A stretch of DNA of 64,000 nucleotides from Bosea beijingensis (GTDB taxonomy: Bacteria > Pseudomonadota > Alphaproteobacteria > Rhizobiales > Beijerinckiaceae). The notes below the pieces were generated by a model that worked only from the letters and a program-made list of their open reading frames with translations, made no database searches and was not told the origin of the DNA. Both the position numbers and the translations under genes were made by a program. The DNA is taken from NCBI RefSeq assembly GCF_030758975.1, contig NZ_CP132359.1, forward strand, positions 1,132,811 through 1,196,810. Direction: 5' to 3'. The first letter of the stretch is position 1. Each line of letters begins with the position of its first letter. This document shows, piece after piece, positions 1 through 8,405 of the stretch.

Positions 1-231
1 GAGCGCAACTTCGTGCAGGAGTTCGACGCCGCGCTCGATCGCGACGGCTATGTCCACCTGACCGTGCATCCCCGGGCAGGCGGCGGCTCCGGCACCCCGG
101 CGCGGGCGGCGGCGGTCAACCGCTTCCTGGCCCACGCGAAGGCGACGCCTGGCACCCGCTTCATGACCTGCCGCGAACTCGCGGAATATTGCCTGAGAGA
201 ACCTTCCCGCTGGCAGGAGACGCGGGCATGA
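1..231 (+). CDS. polysaccharide deacetylase-like protein, 3' end only
   Basis: The frame is open from the first base to a TGA at 229-231, so only the last 76 residues are in view. They resemble the C-terminal end of the next gene: DGYVHLTVHPRAGGGS here against DGYACLTFHPRADIG there, then a helix and a C-[RT]-E-L-A motif before the end. This marks the two as tandem paralogues of the NodB (carbohydrate esterase 4) fold. HP in VHPRAG corresponds to the usual late histidine motif of that fold. The stop overlaps the next start codon (ATGA), implying translational coupling in one operon. The catalytic N-terminal part lies outside the window, so activity cannot be judged. Confidence 0.7.
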   Translation, partial: ERNFVQEFDAALDRDGYVHLTVHPRAGGGSGTPARAAAVNRFLAHAKATPGTRFMTCRELAEYCLREPSRWQETRA

Positions 232-1025
232 CCGGCTCCCTGCTCATCACCGTGAACGTTCACGGCGTCGGCCCGGAGGCCGCAAGCACCCCGGAAGCCG
301 AGCTGTTCGGTCGCGATGCCCATGGCCGCTACACCTATCGCATCGGCCTGGTCCGCCTGCTCGACACGCTGCGCGAAGGCGGGCTTCCCGCGACCTTCTT
401 CTGGCCTGCGACAGAAGCTGAAAAGCTGCCTCACCTGATCGAGCGCTGCCTGCGCGACGGCCACGAGATCGCCAGTCACGGCCGCGCCTTCGAAGACCAT
501 TCGGCCTTGGATCGCGAGGCGGAAACCGCAGCCATCGGTGAAGCGCATGAAACGCTGCTTCGCCTGAGCGGAGCATCACCGCGCGGCTTCCGTTCGCCGA
601 CCGGTACCCTGTCGCCCCATACGATCCCGATCCTCCAGAGCCTCGGTTATCTCTACGATTCCAGCTTCCTAGACGATGATTGCCCCTATGGATTGGGCGA
701 GCATGGCGGCGATCGGATGGTCGAGTTGCCGATCTCGGAGGGGCTGACCGACGCCACGCATTTCCGCCGGCGCGTCACGCAGGACCGCGCCGAGGAACTG
801 ATGCGCGAGGAGCTGTCAGCCTTGCTCGCCGTCGATGGCTACGCCTGCCTCACGTTCCACCCGCGCGCCGATATCGGCGTCGGCCGCGCAGCGCGCCTGC
901 CCATGATCCGGCGCCTTGTCGGGCTGGCCGAGGCACGGGGTGCCCGGCCTCTGCTCTGCACCGAACTGGCGCAGCGATTCCGCACAACCGGCATCGCGCC
1001 GACATCTGACACGACCGGAGATTGA
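228..1025 (+). CDS. NodB-fold polysaccharide deacetylase-like protein with altered metal motifs
   Basis: A 265-residue protein of the NodB/CE4 deacetylase fold, which normally hydrolyses N- or O-acetyl groups using an Asp-His-His metal site. ATG 228 is chosen because it overlaps the previous stop and gives the usual beta-strand start SLLITVNVHG. The fold is supported by RLLDTLREGGLPATFFWPA, GHEIASHG, GFRSPTGTLS and LTFHPRAD. The key residues are unusual: the first motif, usually F-D-D or F-D-x-D, reads VNVHG, and the second His of the HxxxH motif is Phe (SHGRAF). It may therefore be catalytically inactive or bind metal differently. It sits just upstream of an ABC solute-binding protein and probably acts on, or senses, the transported compound (inference). 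Confidence 0.7.
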   Translation: MTGSLLITVNVHGVGPEAASTPEAELFGRDAHGRYTYRIGLVRLLDTLREGGLPATFFWPATEAEKLPHLIERCLRDGHEIASHGRAFEDHSALDREAETAAIGEAHETLLRLSGASPRGFRSPTGTLSPHTIPILQSLGYLYDSSFLDDDCPYGLGEHGGDRMVELPISEGLTDATHFRRRVTQDRAEELMREELSALLAVDGYACLTFHPRADIGVGRAARLPMIRRLVGLAEARGARPLLCTELAQRFRTTGIAPTSDTTGD

Positions 1026-1026
1026 G

Positions 1027-2577
1027 ATGCGTGCTTTCGCTGCCCTCGCCCTCGGACTGGCCGCCTTCGCGGCGGCTGGAGGTTCCGCCTCTGCCCAGAC
1101 GCTGCGGACGATGCTCACGTCCGATATCCGGGGGGTGATGCCCGGTCGCAGCCCCGACACCGCAACGGGCAGCGTTCTCCAGAACATCTACGAGGGCTTG
1201 GTCGCTTGGCGCGCCGATGGCAGCGTCGCCCCGATGCTGGCCGAGAAGATCGATATCTCCGCCGACGGCAAGACCTATGTCTTTACCCTCCGCGACGGCA
1301 TCAAGTTTCACAACGGCGCGCCTCTGACGGCGAAGGAAGTCGTCTGGACCTGGGAGCGCTTCCTCGACCCCAAATCCGCCTGGCCGTGCCGCGGCGCCTT
1401 CAACGGGACGAACGCAACGAAAATCGAAACGGTCAAGGCGCTAGACGAACGCCGTGTGGAGTTCCAGCTCGCCGAGCGCAGCGGCTCATTCCTCAGCGCC
1501 ATGGCACGCGGCGATTGCGATTCCGCCGGCATCGCCCATCCAGATGCGGTCGATGCCAACGGCAACTGGGTGACGGCAATCGGCACCGGTCCCTTCAAGC
1601 TGGCCGAGTGGCGCAAGGGCCAGTTCATCGAGCTTGCGAAATTCGCCGATTACAAGCCGCGGACGGAGCCGTCAGACGGCCTTTCTGGCGCGAAGGAAGC
1701 GAAGGTCGACAAGGTCAGGATCGATCTCGTACCGGACGCGCAGGTCGCGAAGTTGGGCATCCTGCAGGGCAAGCTCGATCTCTGGGCCGATGTCGATGCG
1801 GCCTCGATCAAGGATTTCGCCAACGACAAGAACGTCACGGTCGTCACCACGCCGGTCGCCGGCATCTACACGATCCCGCTGCAATCCCGCGATCCGGTTT
1901 TGGCCGATCCGCGGATTCGTCAGGCGATCAGTCACGCGGTCGATCGCGCGAGCCTTGCCAAGGCGGTGCTGGACGATGCGAGCATCGCTTCGCCCTCGCT
2001 GATCCCGCTGACCAGCAAGTATTATGGCAAGGTTCAGCGCAGCGGTGCCGAATACGATCCCGACAAGGCCCGCGCGCTGATCAAGGCCTCCGGCTACAAG
2101 GGCGAGCGGATCGCCCTGATCACCAGCAAGGCCTCGCCGGTCATGGCCGATACGGCGATCTATCTCCAGTCTATGCTGCAGGCGGTCGGCCTCAATGTCG
2201 ATGTCGAGATTCTGGAATTCGCGACGCAGTTCGAGCGCTTCTACAGCGGGCGCTACCAGATGATGGTCTGGAACCTTACGCCCTATCTCGATCCACTCTT
2301 CATCGTCGAACGCTTCACCGGCGACAAGGCGCGGCAGGCCGACAAGGTCTGGGACAGCCCGGCCTCGAAGGAGCTCCTGAAGAAGCTCGTCACGGCCGAT
2401 GACGGCCAGGACAAGCAGGCGCTGTACGACGAGTTGCACCGCCTGCAGATGGCGGAAGCGCCCCTCGTCGTCTGGGGCACGCGCGCAACGACGGTGGCCT
2501 TCAGGAAGAGCGTCACCGGCTTCCAGGCCTGGCCCGGCCAGAAGCCGCGCTACTGGAACGTTTCGGTCGCGCCCTGA
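1027..2577 (+). CDS. ABC transporter substrate-binding protein, family 5 (peptide/opine/nickel type)
   Basis: A 516-residue periplasmic binding protein of the DppA/OppA family. ATG 1027 starts one base after the previous stop and gives a clean Sec signal peptide, with likely cleavage at SASAQ near residue 21. Family features are the early GRSPDTATGSVLQNIYEGL, DGKTYVFTLRDGIKFHNG and IGTGPFKLAEW, and a C-terminal lobe with YDPDKARALIKASGY. It captures an extracytoplasmic solute and delivers it to the permeases encoded at 6033-7855. The same operon carries a second family-5 binding protein, so the system may have two receptors. The ligand cannot be read from sequence. Confidence 0.85.
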   Translation: MRAFAALALGLAAFAAAGGSASAQTLRTMLTSDIRGVMPGRSPDTATGSVLQNIYEGLVAWRADGSVAPMLAEKIDISADGKTYVFTLRDGIKFHNGAPLTAKEVVWTWERFLDPKSAWPCRGAFNGTNATKIETVKALDERRVEFQLAERSGSFLSAMARGDCDSAGIAHPDAVDANGNWVTAIGTGPFKLAEWRKGQFIELAKFADYKPRTEPSDGLSGAKEAKVDKVRIDLVPDAQVAKLGILQGKLDLWADVDAASIKDFANDKNVTVVTTPVAGIYTIPLQSRDPVLADPRIRQAISHAVDRASLAKAVLDDASIASPSLIPLTSKYYGKVQRSGAEYDPDKARALIKASGYKGERIALITSKASPVMADTAIYLQSMLQAVGLNVDVEILEFATQFERFYSGRYQMMVWNLTPYLDPLFIVERFTGDKARQADKVWDSPASKELLKKLVTADDGQDKQALYDELHRLQMAEAPLVVWGTRATTVAFRKSVTGFQAWPGQKPRYWNVSVAP

Positions 2578-2648
2578 ACCCTTTCCGATCGGAACGAGGG
2601 CGTCAGCCCCCGCTTCCGACACCGACTGCAATGACGGCCGAGGGCCCA

Positions 2649-4340
2649 ATGACTGTTGCAATAGTGAATGACCCGGTCGCTGCTGGCATCTCCGCGCAGA
2701 GGCTGCAGGAGACGGTCGCCGCGCTGGCTGGGCTTGGACGAAAGCTGCCGGGTTCCGAGAGCGCCGCGACGGCCTGCCGCTTCATCTGCGAGCAACTCGC
2801 ATCCGCGGGGGTCGCCAACGAAGTGCTGGAACTCGACGCCTTCGTCAGTTGGCCAGTGAATGCATCCCTGACGGTTGCCGGGACGGTGCTTCCGGCCAAT
2901 GGCTCCGCCTTCACGGCCTCTGCCGACAAGCTGAGCGGTTGCGTCACCCGCTCTCTGGAACCGGCCGACTTGAACGGCGCCTTTCTGGCGATCGACGGAC
3001 TGCCGCGCTATGACGCCTGCATCAGCGCGCAGAAGGCCGGCGCGCTCGGCGTCATCGCCATCTCGCATGGTCCGCAGCGCCATTATGTCCAGGCCTCGCC
3101 GCTCTGGGGCGCGCCGACAGGCCCGGCCGACCTCTCCCTGCTGCCGAGCGTGCCCGCGATACAGGTTTCTCACGCCGCCGCCGCCGTTCTGGAACAAGCC
3201 ATCGCAAGCGGCGCGCAGGTCACGATGACCAGCGACATCCGCACGGAATGGCGTGCCGCCCAGCAACCCGTCGGCGAGATCGAAGGGCGGGAGCCGGGCT
3301 ATGTCCTGCTCGGCGCGCACTACTGCACCTGGGGCGACGGCGCGACCGACAACACGGCCGGCGTCGCCCTGCTGATCGAGCTCGCGCGGCTGCTGAAGCA
3401 GCAGCCCAAGCCCCGCTACGGCATCAAGTTCGCGTTCTGGACCGGGCACGAACAGGGCGGCTATGCTGGCTCGTCCTGGTACGCGGATGCTTTTCGCGAC
3501 TCGCTCCATCGCGATGCGATCGCCTATCTCAACGTCGATATCGTCGGCAGCCGCGGTGGCACCACCAAGGCCCTGCGGAACACCACCGCCGAACTGGCCG
3601 ACTATGTCAGGCAGGTTCTCGACAGAACGGTCGGCAAGCAGACACAGGAGGAAGAGGATTTCGTCGATCGCTCGGTCAAGCGGCTCGACCCCTACATCGA
3701 TCCCCGGCGCTCGGCCCGAAACTCGGACCAGAGCTTCAGCGGCATCGGGCTCGCCACGGCCCAGGTCAGCGCCTTTCTGCCGGCGGCCAGCCCGGATCAC
3801 CTGCACGGCAGCGGCCTCGCCTGGTGGTGGCACACCGATCAGGACACGATCGAGCATATGGATGCCGACGTCCTGGCCATCGACACGCTGATCTACCGGA
3901 ACCTTGTCGCGGGCTTGATCGATGCTCCCGTCCTGCCCTTCAAGCCCGCAGCGATGGCAGATGACGTGCTCGCGGGCTTGCGCGCCTATCGCGAAGCCGC
4001 CCCGGCGCTGGACGATATCGCGCGCCTGACCGACCTCGCGGAGAAGCTGTCCGACGGGCTCGCAGGCTGGACGCCGACCGCGGCCGACGACCGGGTGCTC
4101 CTGCGGCTCGGCCGCCACCTCAACCCGGTTCTCTATCACGCGCGCAGCGCTTTCGAGTTCGACCTCGGCAGGGCCAGCCGCATTCTGCCCGGACTGGCGG
4201 CGGCACTGACGCTCGATCGCCTCGATGCCGATGCCGCCCGGATGGCGCGGGTGCAGTTGCGCCAGCGCGCCAACCGCATCGCGCATGGTCTCTCCGAGGC
4301 GATCGACCTGGTCGAGGCTGCGCGCAACGGCGCGCCCTGA
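2649..4340 (+). CDS. M28-family metallopeptidase-like protein
   Basis: About 563 residues with no signal peptide seen, so probably cytoplasmic. ATG 2649 is preferred because a GAGG ribosome site precedes it; ATG 2631 is an in-frame alternative. The central part carries M28 aminopeptidase motifs: GAHY (zinc His), GATDNTAGVALLIELA (bridging Asp), FWTGHEQGGYAGSSWYAD, YLNVDIVGSRGG (Asp) and WWHTDQDTIEHMD (His). The usual Glu-Glu pair is His-Glu (GHEQ), so the normal catalytic-base Glu is replaced. That occurs in an M28 subgroup known to me with GHSxGRYAGSTWY-like motifs (recollection, not a search). A PA-like insert lies around residues 90-190. It probably cleaves the imported compound (inference). 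Confidence 0.75.
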   Translation: MTVAIVNDPVAAGISAQRLQETVAALAGLGRKLPGSESAATACRFICEQLASAGVANEVLELDAFVSWPVNASLTVAGTVLPANGSAFTASADKLSGCVTRSLEPADLNGAFLAIDGLPRYDACISAQKAGALGVIAISHGPQRHYVQASPLWGAPTGPADLSLLPSVPAIQVSHAAAAVLEQAIASGAQVTMTSDIRTEWRAAQQPVGEIEGREPGYVLLGAHYCTWGDGATDNTAGVALLIELARLLKQQPKPRYGIKFAFWTGHEQGGYAGSSWYADAFRDSLHRDAIAYLNVDIVGSRGGTTKALRNTTAELADYVRQVLDRTVGKQTQEEEDFVDRSVKRLDPYIDPRRSARNSDQSFSGIGLATAQVSAFLPAASPDHLHGSGLAWWWHTDQDTIEHMDADVLAIDTLIYRNLVAGLIDAPVLPFKPAAMADDVLAGLRAYREAAPALDDIARLTDLAEKLSDGLAGWTPTAADDRVLLRLGRHLNPVLYHARSAFEFDLGRASRILPGLAAALTLDRLDADAARMARVQLRQRANRIAHGLSEAIDLVEAARNGAP

Positions 4341-4404
4341 CCCAATCCGGCTTTCGATCAATCGCTGCGGCTTTCACGGCCGCACAGACCAACAGGGGAT
4401 CATC

Positions 4405-5997
4405 ATGGATCGTCGCAGCTTCATCAAAGCCGGCGCCGCCGCCGCACTCGCCGGCATCAGCGCTCCGGCGTTGTCGCAATCCGCCCGTCAGAAGGTGCTG
4501 CGGTTCGTGCCCTATACGGACCTGACGATTTTCGACCCGATGTGGTCGACGGTCGATATCACCCGCGACTACGGCTACATGATCTACGATACGCTGTTCG
4601 GGCTGGATGCGAATTTCCAGCCGCAGCCGCAGCTTGCCGAAGGCCTGCTTTGGGGCGATGACGGGCGTAGCTGCACCATCACGCTGCGCAGCAACATCAC
4701 CTTCCATGACGGCGAACCGATCCGGGCTCGCGATTGCGTCGCCAGCCTGAAGCGTTGGTCGCAGGCTGCGCCGATGGGCGCGACGCTGTTCGCGCTGACG
4801 GACGAACTCGTCGCGGTCGACGACCGGACGCTGCGTTTCCGCCTCAAGCGTCCGTTCCCGATCCTGCCGGCCGTGCTCGGGCAGCTCAGCGCTCCCGTAC
4901 CCCTCATCATGCCCGAGCGGGTCGCCCAGACGGATGTGAAGACGCAGATCACCGATCGGACCGGCTCGGGGCCGTTCAAGTTCAAGGCGGACGAGTTCCA
5001 GCTCGGCAATCTCGCGGTGTTCGAGAAGTTCCAGGGCTATCAGCCGACTCCCAGCACTGCGCGCGGCCTGACGGCTGGCCCGAAAATGGTCCATTTCGAC
5101 CGCGTCGAATGGCGCCGCATTCCCGATGCCTCGACGGCTGCCGCGGCGCTCCAGACCGGCGATGTCGACTGGATCGGCGGCCCGACCTCGGAAACGGTCG
5201 AATTGCTGGCGGGCTTCAAGGATGTCGACCTGCCGCGCCTCGAGGACATTCCCTCGATGGCGATGATGCGGATCAACGCCCTCCACGCGCCGTTCAACAA
5301 CAAGAAGATCCGCCAGGCCCTGCTCCCCGCCATCGACCAGGCGGAGTTCTGCATGTCCGTCGCCGGGACGAACCCGCAGAATTTCGCGACCGGCAGTGGC
5401 TTCTTCCCGCCCGGTACGGCGCTGGCCAGCGATGCCGGCCTCGACCCGCTCAAGGGTCCCCGCAGCATCGAGAAGGCCAGGCAGCTTCTGAAGGAGGCTG
5501 GCTATTCGAACGAGCGGGTGCGCCTGCTCGGTGCGGCCGACAGCCCGGCTTCGACCACGCCGCTGGCCCAGGTCGCCGCGGACATGCTTGGCAAGCTCGG
5601 GCTGAACCTCGATATCGCGCTCCTCGACAATGCGTCGGTCGCCCAGCGCCGCCGTTCCGAGGAGCCGATCGACAAGGGCGGCTGGTCGCTGAGCTGCTGG
5701 CTCTTCCCCGGCACCTGGTTCGTCGATCCCGGCACTAACATCATGCTGCGCGGCAATGGTCGCAACGCCTGGTTCGGCTGGCCCACCATTCCGAAGCTGG
5801 AGGAACTCCGCGACGCCTGGCTCAATTCTCCGTCCAGCGACGATCGCAAGCGCATCGCGCAAGAGATGCAGGTCGTCGGCATGGACGAGTTGCCGGCTAT
5901 TCCGCTCGGCGCCATCTACCGCCAGACCGCGCTCAAGAAATACCTCGTCGACCGGGTGCCGACCGCGACGGTGTTCTGGAACATCCGTCGTGGCTGA
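4405..5997 (+). CDS. ABC transporter substrate-binding protein, family 5, Tat-type signal
   Basis: A 530-residue family-5 solute-binding protein. ATG 4405 is preceded by AGGGG and gives MDRRSFIKAGAAAALAG, a twin-arginine leader (RRxFxK) with cleavage near APALSQS; export would then be by Tat in the folded state. Family hallmarks include LTIFDPMWSTVDITRDYGY, TFHDGEPIRARDCVASL, GSGPFKFKADEF and PFNNKKIRQALLPAIDQAEF. It is the second binding protein of this operon and lies immediately upstream of the permeases, so it is the more likely cognate receptor. It is clearly diverged from the first binding protein, pointing to two different ligands or binding modes. Confidence 0.85.
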   Translation: MDRRSFIKAGAAAALAGISAPALSQSARQKVLRFVPYTDLTIFDPMWSTVDITRDYGYMIYDTLFGLDANFQPQPQLAEGLLWGDDGRSCTITLRSNITFHDGEPIRARDCVASLKRWSQAAPMGATLFALTDELVAVDDRTLRFRLKRPFPILPAVLGQLSAPVPLIMPERVAQTDVKTQITDRTGSGPFKFKADEFQLGNLAVFEKFQGYQPTPSTARGLTAGPKMVHFDRVEWRRIPDASTAAAALQTGDVDWIGGPTSETVELLAGFKDVDLPRLEDIPSMAMMRINALHAPFNNKKIRQALLPAIDQAEFCMSVAGTNPQNFATGSGFFPPGTALASDAGLDPLKGPRSIEKARQLLKEAGYSNERVRLLGAADSPASTTPLAQVAADMLGKLGLNLDIALLDNASVAQRRRSEEPIDKGGWSLSCWLFPGTWFVDPGTNIMLRGNGRNAWFGWPTIPKLEELRDAWLNSPSSDDRKRIAQEMQVVGMDELPAIPLGAIYRQTALKKYLVDRVPTATVFWNIRRG

Positions 5998-6032
5998 TCC
6001 CGCTCCCGTTGCGGCCCGAGGAGGCTAGCGCC

Positions 6033-6974
6033 ATGCTCGCCTACATCCTGAAACGCATTCTCGCGACGATACCGGTGATGCTGGTCGTCGCGCTAACGGT
6101 ATTCTCGCTGCTGTTTCTTGCTCCCGGCGACCCCGCGACGATGATCGCAGGAGACCAGGCCTCAGCAGCCGATATCGAGCGGATCAGGCAGAGCCTAGGC
6201 CTGGACCAGCCGTTCCTCGTGCAGTTCGGCAAATGGCTGTGGCGGCTCGTCCATTTCGACCTGGGCAACTCCGTCTTTACCGGCCAGCCGGTGACGACGC
6301 TGATGGCGGAACGGGTGGGGCCGACCGTTTCGGTCATGCTGCTGACACTGCTGCTCTCCATCTGCATCGCCGTTCCGCTCGGCGTCGTCGCTGCCTCGAA
6401 GAGCGGAAGCTGGATCGACCGAGCGATCATGAGCGTCTCGGTGGTCGGTTTCTCTGTGCCGCTCTTCGTCGTCGGCTATATCCTGGCCTGGACCTTCTCG
6501 CTGAAGCTGCAATGGCTGCCGCCGCAGGGCTATACGCCACTCGCGGAAGGGCTCTGGCCGTGGCTGCAACGGCTCATCCTGCCCGCGGTCACGCTCGGCT
6601 TCGTCTATATCGTCCTCATCGCCCGGATCACCCGCGCGTCGATGCTGGAGGTTCTGCAGCAGGACTATGTCCGGACCGCGCGCGCCAAAGGCCTCGGGCC
6701 GCGTTCGGTGCTGTTCCTGCACGCGCTCAAGAACGGCGCGGTGCCCGTCATCACGGTCATCGGCATCGGCTTTGCCGCGCTGATCGGCGGCACCGTCGTC
6801 ACCGAAACCGTCTTCACGATACCCGGCATGGGTCGATTGACCGTCGACGCGATCTTGCGTCGCGACTACCCGGTCATCCAGGGGCTCGTGCTGGTGTTCT
6901 CCTTCGTCTACGTGCTGGTCAACCTCGCCGTGGACCTGATCTACACGCTCGTCGATCCGAGGATCCGCTATTGA
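6033..6974 (+). CDS. ABC transporter permease, DppB/OppB type
   Basis: A 313-residue inner-membrane permease. ATG 6033 follows a GAGGAGG ribosome site. It starts with the family's typical MLAYILKRILATIPVMLVV first helix, then PGDPA, a periplasmic domain, and six predicted membrane segments. The EAA-type cytoplasmic loop that contacts the ATPase is visible as DYVRTARAKGLGPRSVLFLHALKN around residue 210. The end is the usual YTLVDPRIRY. It forms a heterodimer with the next gene product, whose likely start codon overlaps this stop. No ATP-binding subunit is encoded within reach in this window. Confidence 0.9.
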   Translation: MLAYILKRILATIPVMLVVALTVFSLLFLAPGDPATMIAGDQASAADIERIRQSLGLDQPFLVQFGKWLWRLVHFDLGNSVFTGQPVTTLMAERVGPTVSVMLLTLLLSICIAVPLGVVAASKSGSWIDRAIMSVSVVGFSVPLFVVGYILAWTFSLKLQWLPPQGYTPLAEGLWPWLQRLILPAVTLGFVYIVLIARITRASMLEVLQQDYVRTARAKGLGPRSVLFLHALKNGAVPVITVIGIGFAALIGGTVVTETVFTIPGMGRLTVDAILRRDYPVIQGLVLVFSFVYVLVNLAVDLIYTLVDPRIRY

Positions 6975-7855
6975 GTTCCTCCTTGCTCCACGCCGGCACC
7001 GCTGGAACGCCTTCCGGCCGCTCCCGCCTCCCCGAGGTGCTCAAGATGATGCGGCGTCATCCGACGATTCCCTTCGGATCCGCTGTCCTCGTCACGATGA
7101 TCGCGATCGCAGTGCTCGCACCGTTGCTGGGCACGATCGACCCGACGGCGACGTCGCTGGCGCGCCGGCTGCGCGAGCCTTCCGCCCAGTTCTTCTTCGG
7201 CACCGACATGCTTGGGCGCGATCTCTATTCCCGCGTCCTTTACGGCGCCCGCATCTCGTTGCTGGTCGGCTTCTCGGTCGCGATCCTCTCGTCGATCGGC
7301 GGCCTTCTGCTCGGGTTGGTCGCGGGCTTCATCAGGCGCGTCGACGTCGTCGTCATGCGCATCATGGACGGGTTGATGTCGATCCCGTCGATGCTGCTGG
7401 CGATCGCGCTGATGGCCCTCACCAAAGGCTCGGTCATCAATGTAATCATCGCCCTGACCATCGTCGAAATCCCGCGCGTGACGCGCTTGGTCCGCTCGAC
7501 AGTCCTCTCCCTACGCGAACAGCCCTATGTCGAGGCGGCCACGGCGGCCGGCGCGGGCACCGCACGGATTATCTTCCGTCACATCCTGCCGAACTCGCTG
7601 TCTCCTCTGATCGTCCAGGCAACCTATATCTGCGCGGCTGCGATGGTCACCGAGGCCGTGCTGTCCTTCATCGGTGCCGGAACACCGCCGATCACGCCGT
7701 CCTGGGGAAACATCATGGCGGAAGGCCGGACGCTCTGGCAGCTCAAGTTCTACATCGTGCTGATCCCGGCAGCCTTCCTTTCGGCCACGGTGCTTGCCGT
7801 CAATCTCCTCGGAGATGGCCTGCGAGATGCACTGGATCCGCGCCGAATCTATTAG
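6971..7855 (+). CDS. ABC transporter permease, DppC/OppC type
   Basis: A roughly 294-residue permease if the TTG at 6971 is used. That codon overlaps the previous stop (TTGA) and has GAGGA about eight bases upstream; ATG 7046 would give a shorter protein that still holds the first membrane helix. The DppC hallmarks are an N-terminal cytoplasmic stretch, HPTIPFGSAVLVTMIAIAV as helix one, FFGTDMLGRDLYSRVLYGAR, the EAA loop QPYVEAATAAGAGTARIIFR and the terminal LLGDGLRDALDPR. It pairs with the upstream DppB-type permease. The operon appears to end here. Confidence 0.88.
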   Translation: MSSSLLHAGTAGTPSGRSRLPEVLKMMRRHPTIPFGSAVLVTMIAIAVLAPLLGTIDPTATSLARRLREPSAQFFFGTDMLGRDLYSRVLYGARISLLVGFSVAILSSIGGLLLGLVAGFIRRVDVVVMRIMDGLMSIPSMLLAIALMALTKGSVINVIIALTIVEIPRVTRLVRSTVLSLREQPYVEAATAAGAGTARIIFRHILPNSLSPLIVQATYICAAAMVTEAVLSFIGAGTPPITPSWGNIMAEGRTLWQLKFYIVLIPAAFLSATVLAVNLLGDGLRDALDPRRIY

Positions 7856-7943
7856 TGCGCTCCCTGATGACCACAACGAACTCAATCAGAGCGGACTTTC
7901 ACAATGTCCGCAGAGGGCCAACTCCAGCCGCTGCTTAGGCTGG

Positions 7944-8259
7944 TCATTGAATGTGGGGCAACGTGTTGGGCGCTTTGAGGAGGCTACCTGGCTCTACTGA
8001 TCGCGCAGCGGCGATTTGACCCAGAACGGTAACGCTTGTGGAGACGTCTCCCCGCTCGACGGCTCCGACATAACGACTGCGGCCAGATCGTCCGTGAAAG
8101 CGCGAAGGTCGGAACGGTCCTGCGGCGCTCAACGGCAAGGCGTCGCTGCTGAATTGGGCTTTGGCCGGCAGCGAGCACCGTCCTAGCCTCTGTCGCTCGC
8201 GATCGGGCGTTGGCGAGTTCGCCTGCCGCGCCGACTCGACCCGTGTTTGACAATTTCAC
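7944..8259 (-). pseudogene. decayed XRE-family (HTH_3) transcriptional regulator
   Basis: The 550 bases at 7856-8405 hold no intact gene, but the reverse strand keeps a recognisable end of a small Cro/C1-type repressor. One frame reads RSRYVGAVERGDVSTSVTVL then GQIAAARSVEPGSLLKAP, matching the second half of an HTH_3 domain (the Y-V-x-x-V-E-R-G recognition helix turn and a hydrophobic A-x-x-L-x-V-x-P-x-x-L-L end). The upstream half is spread over two other frames, with FTDDLA visible in a third, so at least two frameshifts separate it from a possible start near 8259. Nothing else is identifiable up to 8405. It is a relic, probably of horizontally acquired DNA (inference). Confidence 0.5.
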
Positions 8260-8405
8260 CGATCCGCCTGACCCTTGGCTCGTTGGCCTGCTGCCGGTTT
8301 GTGGCCACCGGGCTCATTGCCTGATCTTGCGAGCTTGCGGATCATCCGCCCTTCCACTCGTTCACGGGCATTACCTCAGCCGGCAGCGAGCATCCCAGCC
8401 GGCGG

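Noticed and set aside
48..548. Long reverse-strand open frame opposite the deacetylase-like genes
   Set aside because: Composition is Arg/Ala/Gly-rich as expected for the shadow of a high-GC gene; no motif or ribosome site, and the forward genes are coherent.
2550..4361. 603-codon reverse frame opposite the M28 gene
   Set aside because: It mirrors the third-position bias of the forward gene, which has clear metal motifs; no domain is recognisable in the reverse reading.
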